From Candidatus Raymondbacteria bacterium RIFOXYA2_FULL_49_16 (lineage in GTDB: Bacteria; Fibrobacterota; OXYB2-FULL-49-7; XYB2-FULL-49-35): a stretch of DNA of 64,000 bases. The notes below the pieces were generated by a model. That model searched no databases and was not told the origin of the DNA. It saw nothing but the letters and a program-made list of their open reading frames with translations. Shown in pieces: positions 8,299 through 15,414 of the stretch (the stretch's first letter is position 1; each line of letters opens with the position of its first letter). The translations under genes were made by a program, and so were the position numbers. The stretch is from the NCBI GenBank assembly GCA_001789205.1, contig MFYT01000012.1, positions 1-64,000 of the forward strand. The letters run 5' to 3'.

Positions 8299-9402
8299 TC
8301 ATTCTTCTCTGAGATAGGCCCCGCGCACACCTCCCGCGGCCAAAATGCGCGCGACACGGTTTTCCGCGAAATATATGTTGAGCGAATCGCCGCTGGTCTC
8401 GTTTTTTCCCCGGTCACTCACGGCCTCTTCGTAGAAATAGAGGCTGGTCGCGTTGCCCGACACATGGACGCTGTCCACGGCATTACCGGAAAAGAAGAAT
8501 TCCATATATTTCCCCGTAAGCCGGTTTATCCTGACGCTGTCGTGCAGGGCGTAGCTGATGCCGATGGCACGGGAGCGTATCTCCATACGGTTGATGGCGC
8601 CTGAGTCGAGGAATGCGAACAGCGTATCACCGTTCAAAATCGAGATTTTGGTGGAATCCGGATTGCGGGGCTTTTCCTCGACCATGCGGGCCACCGCCTT
8701 GCCGACAACCATGATGTGGTCAAGTTTGTTGTTCTTGAAAAAGAGCGTGAGCGTGTCGCCCTCGAGGGTGTTTTTGTCGTGCCGCACGCGAGGCGCGTCC
8801 AAGAGCACGGCGCGGTCCTGTTGCTTGAAGTATTCGGCCAGGCCGCAGGTTGCGCGCGTTTTTCCCTGGGTCATGACTACGCTATCAATTGCCACGGCCT
8901 TTTTTCCCCTGCCGTAGTGCTTCATGACCTTGGAGACAATGGTCATGGTATCTTTTCCCGAGGAGTCGAGCCGCGTGAACACGGGGTTGATGCGGACCGT
9001 GCTTTCCTCATTTGTATTGACATAGCGTCCTTCACCGCCGGTGATGCGCGCTCGCTGTTCGGTATCGACGATGACCACATTGCCCTTGGCAAAGGTGGTG
9101 GTGTCCCGCTTGAAATAGGTCACTTTGTCCGCGTCAATGCTCTGGGTCTTGAAAAGCATGTGCACGCGGCCCGAGAAATCAATGCGCTCCTCGCGCTGGA
9201 AATGGATGGCCGAGTCCGAGGTGACCAGCGCGCCCTTGTGCTCCATTTCCACGCGGCCCATCAGCTTTTGCACCTGCACGCCGCCGCGGTTCACGTAGTC
9301 GAACCGGTCCGCGTGTTTGATAATAAGCGGTTCGTCCTTTTCCGCGGAACGCACGAAAAAAGCGCAAGCCCCGATAATAAGTACCGCGATAATTGCGTTC
9401 AT
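8299..9402 (-). CDS. OstA/LptA-like lipopolysaccharide transport protein
   Basis: It probably forms part of the periplasmic bridge that carries lipopolysaccharide to the outer membrane. A signal peptide (MNAIIAVLIIGACAFFVRSA) is followed by repeated beta-strand units of the OstA type, such as GRVEMEHKGALVTSDSA, IDFSGRVHML, DADKVTYF and FAKGNVVIVD. At 367 residues it is longer than proteobacterial LptA and closer to the multi-repeat OstA proteins of FCB bacteria. The chosen ATG gives the cleanest signal peptide; a start 16 codons upstream is possible, and neither has an obvious ribosome site. Its presence implies an LPS-bearing outer membrane. Confidence 0.82.
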   Translation of the reverse strand: MNAIIAVLIIGACAFFVRSAEKDEPLIIKHADRFDYVNRGGVQVQKLMGRVEMEHKGALVTSDSAIHFQREERIDFSGRVHMLFKTQSIDADKVTYFKRDTTTFAKGNVVIVDTEQRARITGGEGRYVNTNEESTVRINPVFTRLDSSGKDTMTIVSKVMKHYGRGKKAVAIDSVVMTQGKTRATCGLAEYFKQQDRAVLLDAPRVRHDKNTLEGDTLTLFFKNNKLDHIMVVGKAVARMVEEKPRNPDSTKISILNGDTLFAFLDSGAINRMEIRSRAIGISYALHDSVRINRLTGKYMEFFFSGNAVDSVHVSGNATSLYFYEEAVSDRGKNETSGDSLNIYFAENRVARILAAGGVRGAYLREE

Positions 9403-9554
9403 TTGAATATGGTTATGAAATAAAGCGAAATCAATGAACCTGGCTATCAAAAATATATGATATACGCGCGAAAAAAGCCACTGTTCCGTGGAGACGGCTT
9501 CTCCTATTCATCCAGCGCGTCAAATGCATATTTTTTCCCTACTGGTATGAATGC
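9403..9554. other. Intergenic spacer with no recognisable gene
   Basis: This short stretch between the OstA-like gene and the AraC-type remnant carries the presumed promoter of the OstA-aroA unit on the minus strand. I see no convincing coding sequence, hairpin or repeat in it. Confidence 0.4.
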
Positions 9555-10060
9555 TCTATGGATATGTATTTCCCTGTGACTGGTTTTCCGTCCCCGTATT
9601 GCCCAGGAGGACCATCCCGGCCCATACGGCTGGTTCCTGCAGCCCAGGGCGGGCAGCGCAATTTCCGAAAACATTGTCAAAGTCGCCATCCCTCAGGTGA
9701 TCGGCAGCGACACCCTCAACAAGGCTTTTTTTACGTGCAGTATTCCCAGCATTTCAGTAATAAAATGTCCCATGCGCGCGTGGACACGCTTATAGATGTT
9801 GATTCAATACCGCCATTCGAGATCCTGTGGGACTGTTCGACCTTTCCGGACCAGGACCAGACAAACATTATACCTGAACCGGATACGGACTAAAAAGGCG
9901 ATGGAACTGCTGCAAAATACAAATAAGCGGGTTATGGAGATCGCTTTTGAAGTGGGTTACAGCAGCCTGGAGTATTTTAATAAGGTGTTCAAGGACAGTA
10001 TAGGAATGCGCCCCACGGATTTCCGGGAAAAAATTACAAGGCTCAGCAGTCATGATCCCC
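9555..10060 (+). pseudogene. Decayed AraC-type transcriptional regulator
   Basis: The 3' part (about 9885-10050) encodes an intact-looking AraC C-terminal helix-turn-helix (AMELLQNTNKRVMEIAFEVG, followed by a SLEYFNKVFK stretch). Upstream, protein-like pieces sit in different frames: AISENIVKVAIPQVIGSDTL in one, and YVQYSQHFSNKMSHARVDTL followed by PPFEILWDC in another. No single frame has a usable start linking them. I read this as a larger sensor-regulator broken by at least two frameshifts. A short expressed DNA-binding fragment beginning near 9796 cannot be excluded. Confidence 0.6.
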
Positions 10061-10097
10061 CGCGCCGAACGGCGCGACCCCCTTTTCGAAGGGGGTC
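10061..10097. repeat. Tandem GC-rich hairpins
   Basis: Two perfect hairpins abut. The first is CGCGCCG-AA-CGGCGCG; the second has 9-bp arms GACCCCCTT and AAGGGGGTC closing a TTCG tetraloop. They directly follow the AraC remnant. No long T-run follows, so they may be a dispersed palindromic repeat, a weak terminator, or both. Confidence 0.65.
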
Positions 10098-10292
10098 GAA
10101 AACCGCAAATACCCGCTAAAGTCAAGTTGCTGGGTCGTGGCATATTCTGCCCGGTATTTCCATGCACGATGACACGCGGCAGGATATCCCCGGTTCGACG
10201 ATTGAGTAATACGTTTTTTCATTGTTCTGCCTCACTGATTGGGTTATTTTCTTAGCCAACAAATATATTTTTATCCCAAAGGAAGACCCTGC

Positions 10293-11522
10293 TTGAGCAT
10301 CATGCGGCTGCTGGTTTGCGCTTCAGCGTACGGCCTTGTTATATTTGTCACCCTGACGCTTTCCACCTGGTGCTGGACCCGCGCGGGCTGGAGCGTTTTA
10401 AACCAGGGTTTGGCCATCTCCTTGTGTTCCCTGGTATATCCTGCTTTGGTCGGATTTGCCGGACGCATTGCTGACAAAGTTGGAAGGGCCCGACAGGCGT
10501 CGCTCGCGGTTTTTTGCGCAGCCCTCTTTGTCCTCCTTCTCCTGCTGCAGACTCCGGAAAGTACCGTGGCCTGTTTTCTGCTCATCACCGCATGCGGGGC
10601 TTGGTATTTTCCAGCCATTGCGGGATTGATATCAGAAACCGCTGACACAAATACAGACTTGCCTCTGTATAAACGGGTTGGCCGGTACAATCTAGGCTGG
10701 GCATCGGGAAATTTTGTTGGTTTTTTTGTTTCAGTCTGCCTGGCGCTTCTTACTCACCAAGCACTGGGAATTGGTCTTGGGGTGGGGATCATGTCTCTGT
10801 CATGTCTTGGCGCAGGTCTTTTTCTTTGGCGCCATCGTACCATGCCCTCGTACAGCACCCGCAGCCAGCAGCAGGCCAGCGATCCTGCCCCGGCCTTTCT
10901 GGGACGTTATGTGCTTGCGGCGCGCATGGGTGTTTTTTTCGGCTGCATGGCCACCAGCATTTTAACTGCTTCCCTGCTTGCCATTCTTTCGCGTCCAGGA
11001 GTTGAATTTAGCACTAGGTCACACCAGCAGCTCATGCAGACAGTTACCTTTCTCTCGTATTCATCGGGCTATATAGGTTCGTTCTTGGCGCTTTCGCACT
11101 GGAGCGGGTGGATTTTCAAGCCCATCTGCCTCTGGATGCTTCAACTGTGCGTTGTTATCGGCGCGCTGCTGCTTGCCCTGCTGCCTCTGTTTGGCATGGT
11201 CTCTCTTTTGGGAATGGTCCCTATCGCGGTTTTCATGGGCATTGGTTTTGGGGCTTTTTATACGGCAAGTATTTTTTACAGCCTGCGTCTGCCGCATGGC
11301 GCCTCAAAAGCCGCGGGCGTGCATGAAACATTCGTGGGTGCGGGAAATATCGCAGGCCCTGTTTCAGGAGGCTTGTGCATAACCCTGCTGGCTGGATTTA
11401 TTCCTCCTGTTCCCGGTGGCGGATTGTTTGCACTGGGGCTGATTATAATGGCGGTTGCTCTGACAGGCATCCTGATCCAGCTGCCTGTTGTTCTTCTAAA
11501 AAACAAATCGTCCGTTCACTAA
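10293..11522 (+). CDS. Major facilitator superfamily transporter
   Basis: An integral membrane protein of about 409 residues with roughly 12 hydrophobic segments and the MFS loop 2-3 signature (GFAGRIADKVGRARQ). The substrate is not predictable from sequence; the layout resembles sugar-phosphate or drug-type permeases. I chose the TTG start because AAAGGAAG lies 7 bases upstream; an ATG three codons later is the alternative. The gene stands alone between the AraC remnant and the PilZ gene. The lost AraC regulator may once have controlled it. Confidence 0.85.
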   Translation: MSIMRLLVCASAYGLVIFVTLTLSTWCWTRAGWSVLNQGLAISLCSLVYPALVGFAGRIADKVGRARQASLAVFCAALFVLLLLLQTPESTVACFLLITACGAWYFPAIAGLISETADTNTDLPLYKRVGRYNLGWASGNFVGFFVSVCLALLTHQALGIGLGVGIMSLSCLGAGLFLWRHRTMPSYSTRSQQQASDPAPAFLGRYVLAARMGVFFGCMATSILTASLLAILSRPGVEFSTRSHQQLMQTVTFLSYSSGYIGSFLALSHWSGWIFKPICLWMLQLCVVIGALLLALLPLFGMVSLLGMVPIAVFMGIGFGAFYTASIFYSLRLPHGASKAAGVHETFVGAGNIAGPVSGGLCITLLAGFIPPVPGGGLFALGLIIMAVALTGILIQLPVVLLKNKSSVH

Positions 11523-11535
11523 TTATTTGGCCTGA

Positions 11536-11551
11536 CGTGATCCACATCACA
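11536..11551. promoter_or_regulatory. CRP/FNR-like operator upstream of the PilZ gene
   Basis: CGTGATCCACATCACA is a symmetric GTGA-N6-TCAC site, close to the CRP consensus TGTGA-N6-TCACA. It lies about 66 bases before the PilZ start, and a TAAAAT -10-like element is at 11564-11569, so it would overlap the -35 region. That geometry suits a class II activator. No CRP-family gene is in the window. Confidence 0.5.
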
Positions 11552-11616
11552 TACAACATACGGTAAAATGTTTTATTTTTCATCGTTGGACAAACACTCA
11601 TTAAATGGAGGTAAGA

Positions 11617-11925
11617 ATGGTATTAAGCAATGACAAAAACCATAAAGAAGCAGACCGTCGCTGCGAGACCCGTTTTGAGATGGACGTGCCTGTGCGTACG
11701 GATGAAGGTGATGGAACCGAGGAGAAGCTGCTCGACATGAGCGCTCGCGGCTGCCGGCTTATTACTCCCTTGGTGTATAACGAGGGTGACATGCTTCTTG
11801 TCGACCTTACCCGTAACAGGACAACTATCCTTATGCATTCACCTGAATTCAGAAGGGGAAAAGTCGTCTGGGTCCGTAGAGGCACCGGCAACCTGGGCGA
11901 GTATGGGATTGAGTTTTTTCAGTAG
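11617..11925 (+). CDS. PilZ-domain protein
   Basis: A small cytoplasmic protein of 102 residues resembling a stand-alone PilZ domain, the usual receptor for cyclic di-GMP. An N-terminal basic RR motif (ADRRCETRF) precedes strands carrying the DMSARGCRL segment (D/NxSxxG-type motif) and a C-terminal GEYGIEFF strand. The ATG was chosen because GGAGG lies just upstream; an in-frame ATG four codons earlier overlaps that site. A CRP-like palindrome upstream suggests regulation by a CRP/FNR-family factor. Partner and output are unknown. Confidence 0.78.
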   Translation: MVLSNDKNHKEADRRCETRFEMDVPVRTDEGDGTEEKLLDMSARGCRLITPLVYNEGDMLLVDLTRNRTTILMHSPEFRRGKVVWVRRGTGNLGEYGIEFFQ

Positions 11926-11953
11926 GGTATCGCCATTGCCAAGACCGCATCTA

Positions 11954-11970
11954 CACGCCCTGAGGGCGTG
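11954..11970. other. Short GC-rich hairpin after the PilZ gene
   Basis: CACGCCC-TGA-GGGCGTG forms a perfect 7-bp stem in the spacer between the PilZ and glycosyltransferase genes. No T-run follows, so a terminator role is weakly supported. Confidence 0.35.
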
Positions 11971-12062
11971 GCGGTGCGCAAGCCTTTGTCAGATATTTCG
12001 TCTTCCTTTGCCACGCTTGGCGCCTCTGTTCAGCGGCTGCTCCTGAATAGTATCTTTTCCCC

Positions 12063-13109
12063 ATGGAACGTATTGTTATTACCCCCATGTTCGGCTTTGG
12101 CGACATGCTTATGGCCACGCCCGCAGTGCGGTTGCTCAAGGAGGGCCGCCCCGGTGTCCACATCACCTGGTATGCCATGCAGAAAACAGCGGCGCAGCTT
12201 CTGGAGGGTAATCCCTTTGTCGACGAGGTCCGTTATTTCCCCTTTCTGACCAGCGGCGCCGCGGCAACGGCAGCGCACATGATACGCCATGCGTTCAGAA
12301 GATTTGACACTGCAATAACATTTTACCCGCTCAATCGCCGCGACTACAACCTCTTTGCGTTTATGACTGGTGCGCGCACGAGAATCGGATTTTCATACGC
12401 GCATTCCACTCCCGGATATCTGGGTTGGATCCACAACCGGAGATTGGCCGAGGACCAGGGCCTGCACTGCGTGCGGGAAAACGTGAGGCTTCTTTCTTTT
12501 TTTAACCTGACAGTGAATGATCAATCCATACCGGGTTTACAGCTGTTTCTCACAGACGATGAAAAGGCGCGGGCAGACGCGTATTTCACAAGCCAGCCAC
12601 GCAGGCCTGTCATTGGCGTACACGCGGGCACCAGTATTTTTAAAGGACACGCGAACCGGCGCTGGCCCAAGGAGCATTTTGCCACACTCATGAAAAGCAT
12701 GAAAGAGTGCTCTTTTTTTCTTTTTGGGTCGCAGGAAGAGGACGATGTCAACCAATACATCATTGATGCAGTCCATGAACCGGAGCGTGTTGTCCGTATC
12801 TCAGGCAAAGGTATCCGCGATGTTGCCGCGCTTATCCAGAAAACAGACCTTTTTGTATCAAACGATTCAGGCCTTATGCACCTTGCCTGTGCAGTGGGAA
12901 CACCTGTGGTCGAAATTTTGGGACCCACAAACCCCGCCTTTATATCTCCCTGGGGCGTAAAACATCGGGTAATGCGCACGGGTATACCCTGTTCCCCTTG
13001 TTTTTATTATTCCGCAAAACCCCTTACCTGTTCCAATCCCCGGCAATGGGAGTGCATGACAGCCTTGAAACCGGATTTTGTTGAAAAAGCTGTCAGAGAA
13101 TTGTTATAA
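12063..13109 (+). CDS. Glycosyltransferase family 9 (heptosyltransferase-like)
   Basis: The 348-residue protein has the GT9 N-terminus (ITPMFGFGDMLMATPAVRLL) and the C-terminal nucleotide-sugar-binding region (FVSNDSGLMHLACAVGTPVV followed by LGPTNP). GT9 enzymes such as WaaC/WaaF add heptose to the inner core of lipopolysaccharide at the cytoplasmic face of the inner membrane. A Cys-containing tail (GIPCSPCFYY, later LTCSNPRQWECM) is common in the WaaF-type branch. The OstA-like gene supports an LPS-making cell. The start fits the family N-terminus although no strong ribosome site is visible. The exact sugar donor cannot be assigned. Confidence 0.9.
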   Translation: MERIVITPMFGFGDMLMATPAVRLLKEGRPGVHITWYAMQKTAAQLLEGNPFVDEVRYFPFLTSGAAATAAHMIRHAFRRFDTAITFYPLNRRDYNLFAFMTGARTRIGFSYAHSTPGYLGWIHNRRLAEDQGLHCVRENVRLLSFFNLTVNDQSIPGLQLFLTDDEKARADAYFTSQPRRPVIGVHAGTSIFKGHANRRWPKEHFATLMKSMKECSFFLFGSQEEDDVNQYIIDAVHEPERVVRISGKGIRDVAALIQKTDLFVSNDSGLMHLACAVGTPVVEILGPTNPAFISPWGVKHRVMRTGIPCSPCFYYSAKPLTCSNPRQWECMTALKPDFVEKAVRELL

Positions 13110-13116
13110 GCCTAAA

Positions 13117-13139
13117 GCCTTTTTTTTAAAAAAAAAGGC
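13117..13139 (+). terminator. Possible terminator hairpin after the GT9 gene
   Basis: GCC plus eight T faces nine A plus GGC, forming a near-perfect palindrome seven bases after the stop codon. The T-rich arm could end transcription, but the stem is mostly A-T and no further T-run follows, so support is modest. Confidence 0.4.
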
Positions 13140-13203
13140 GACTTTTCGTTATCTATATATTGTTTAGTTGCGACCATTCAACATAATAATATATATTAAC
13201 CGT

Positions 13204-14325
13204 ATGGAACGCTATCAAAAAAAGCAAATATTAAAAGACCTTTCTGCAAAAATGGTCTTCCTGGTGGGGCCTCGCCAAGTGGGGAAAACCTGGCTGGCAA
13301 AGCAGATCGCGGAAACATACAGCCACCCGCTCTATTTAAATTACGATGATCTTGATAACCGTAAAATCATAGAACAGCGGTCATGGCGCTCTACTGTTAA
13401 TCTCATTGTGTTTGACGAACTCCATAAAATGAAGGAATGGAAAAGTTACCTGAAAGGCGTCTGGGACACTCGGAATGAAAATATGAAAATCATCATCACC
13501 GGCAGCGCACGGCTCGATTTTATGAAAACAGCAGGCGACGCTTTGTCCGGCCGCTTTTTTACACACCGGCTACTGCCATTTTCCGTAAAGGAAATCGGCG
13601 CGCATCCATATCCTTCGGCGGTCGACCGTCTCATGATCAGGGGCGGGTTTCCAGAACCCTTTCTCGCGGACGATGAGGTCTTTCACGCACGATGGCGGCA
13701 GAACTATGTGGATGGATTGATCCGTCAGGACATACTTGATTTTGAACGGGTACACGCATTCCGTTCCATGCAAACGCTGGTGCAACTTCTTCGCAAACGG
13801 GTGGGGACACCGGTTTCCTATGCTTCACTGGCGCGCGATCTGGCTCTTTCACCCGTCACAGTGGCCCGATATATTGAGATCCTAGAGGCCCTTTACATTG
13901 TTTTCCGCGTAACGCCGCACCACCGGAACGTCGGCCGTTCTCTTCTGAAAGAGCCAAAGATCTATTTTTTTGACACCGGCCTTGTGACCGCCGGTGAAGG
14001 GGAGCAGTTTGAAAACATGGTGGCAGTATCTTTGCTGAAGGCGGTGTACGGCCGGAACGACTGTCTGGGCGAGCAATGCTCCCTGCGTTACCTGCGTACC
14101 AAAGACGGCAAAGAGGTGGATTTCGCAGTTGTCCGGGATGATGAGCCGGAACTCTATGTGGAGGCGAAAGTGACGGATGCCTCTACGCACAGAGGGCTGA
14201 GTTCTTTCTGTGAATTGCATCGTGTTCCTGGCGTCCAGGCAGTAGCAGATCTCCGTAATGAACGGACGGAAGGGCGTGTAGAAATCAGAAAGGCGGAATC
14301 CTGGCTTGGTGAATTATTTATGTGA
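13204..14325 (+). CDS. AAA-type ATPase with DUF4143 domain
   Basis: The 373-residue protein carries a Walker A (LVGPRQVGKTWLA), a Walker B (LIVFDELHKM), a sensor region (IIITGSARLDF) and a C-terminal DUF4143-type region with a nuclease-like strand set (LRTKDGKEVDFAVV, then VEAKVTD). Such ATPases are widespread, often strain-variable, and of unclear role; they are sometimes listed with defence or mobile genes. The ATG sits after an AT-rich leader without a clear ribosome site. Its last 12 bases overlap the convergent flippase-like gene. Confidence 0.85.
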   Translation: MERYQKKQILKDLSAKMVFLVGPRQVGKTWLAKQIAETYSHPLYLNYDDLDNRKIIEQRSWRSTVNLIVFDELHKMKEWKSYLKGVWDTRNENMKIIITGSARLDFMKTAGDALSGRFFTHRLLPFSVKEIGAHPYPSAVDRLMIRGGFPEPFLADDEVFHARWRQNYVDGLIRQDILDFERVHAFRSMQTLVQLLRKRVGTPVSYASLARDLALSPVTVARYIEILEALYIVFRVTPHHRNVGRSLLKEPKIYFFDTGLVTAGEGEQFENMVAVSLLKAVYGRNDCLGEQCSLRYLRTKDGKEVDFAVVRDDEPELYVEAKVTDASTHRGLSSFCELHRVPGVQAVADLRNERTEGRVEIRKAESWLGELFM

Positions 14326-15414
14326 CCCTATCTTGCCGCCAAGCGAAGATGCGGTAAACATGCCTGTGTCCCGCGCTTTTTTAATCCCTTTTTGCAGAAG
14401 AAACAGGCAGCCGCCCATAAGGCTTTCAAAATACATAATGCAGAAGAGCACCAGCTGCAAGGCCATGGTACGTTCGGCCGGAACTCCCGAAAGCAGCAAA
14501 ATCTGGACATAGAGGTATTCGCGCACGCCCAGTCCGTTCATGGAAATAGGTATGACGCAGATGAGCGTGGTTATCTGGATCACGAAAAAGACCGGAAAAA
14601 AGGGCGCTGGCGCGTGAACACCGTGCGCGGCAAGCATGGTGTATAGGGCCAGGACAAACTGATACACAAACGACAGCGCCAGCACAACGACCAGCGCGCG
14701 CGCGTTTCCCTGGAAGAGCTGGATAGACTGAAAGAGCTTTGCCAGGGTATTGTTGAGGTGTATAAAACCAACGCGCGCTATAAGCGTTTTGACCGCGGTC
14801 CTGATGGTTTTATTGAAGAGCACCAGCAGGGTGGCGCCAATGGCAAAGGCAAAGAGCACAAGGGCGTAGAGTGCGGGCAGGTTGCCTATCCACTGGCGGT
14901 TGAGGAGCATGGAGACCAGCGCCAGGACAAACACGGCCAAAAAACCGATGAAGCGTTCCATAAAGACCACTGCGACGCTCTCAACGGTCTTTCCCTTGTG
15001 TTTTGCCGTATTGATGACCCGCGAGATATCGCCGCCGATGTTGGTGGGAAGGAAGTTGTTGAAGAAGAAACCAATAAGATAATAGGCAAAGAGCCGGAAA
15101 AAACCAATGCGCATGCCTTGCAGCGAAAGCAGCATCTGCCAGCGCACGGTAAGCAGGCCAATGCAGGCAAGGTGCACGCCGAGGGCGGCGGTTATATATT
15201 GCCATGCACCATCGCTGATAAGCCGCACGATTTTAAGTAGGTTGGTCTCCACCACATGAAACAGCACATGCGGATGGGCAATGCGGTGCAGCGTGGTTAT
15301 TGAGACAATGTCTTTTGGATTGTCAAAATCAATGGCAAAGAGGGAGAGAAGGAAGAGCAGGGTAACGCCAAGACGAAAAACCAGAAAGGCCGTTGATGAG
15401 ATTTTTTTGGTCAT
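14314..15414 (-). CDS. Flippase-like membrane protein (LPG synthase TM / UPF0104 family)
   Basis: An integral membrane protein of about 366 residues with around eight hydrophobic segments. It carries the family signature near the middle (LLSLQGMRIGFFRLFAYYLI, then GFFFNNFLPTNIGGDISRV). Members of this family (AglD, YbhN, the transmembrane half of MprF) are linked to lipid-linked sugar or lipid flipping. The start codon overlaps the stop of the YfhO-like gene as ATGA, showing translational coupling. The pair probably acts in envelope glycan or glycolipid assembly, which is inference. Confidence 0.85.
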   Translation of the reverse strand: MTKKISSTAFLVFRLGVTLLFLLSLFAIDFDNPKDIVSITTLHRIAHPHVLFHVVETNLLKIVRLISDGAWQYITAALGVHLACIGLLTVRWQMLLSLQGMRIGFFRLFAYYLIGFFFNNFLPTNIGGDISRVINTAKHKGKTVESVAVVFMERFIGFLAVFVLALVSMLLNRQWIGNLPALYALVLFAFAIGATLLVLFNKTIRTAVKTLIARVGFIHLNNTLAKLFQSIQLFQGNARALVVVLALSFVYQFVLALYTMLAAHGVHAPAPFFPVFFVIQITTLICVIPISMNGLGVREYLYVQILLLSGVPAERTMALQLVLFCIMYFESLMGGCLFLLQKGIKKARDTGMFTASSLGGKIGSHK

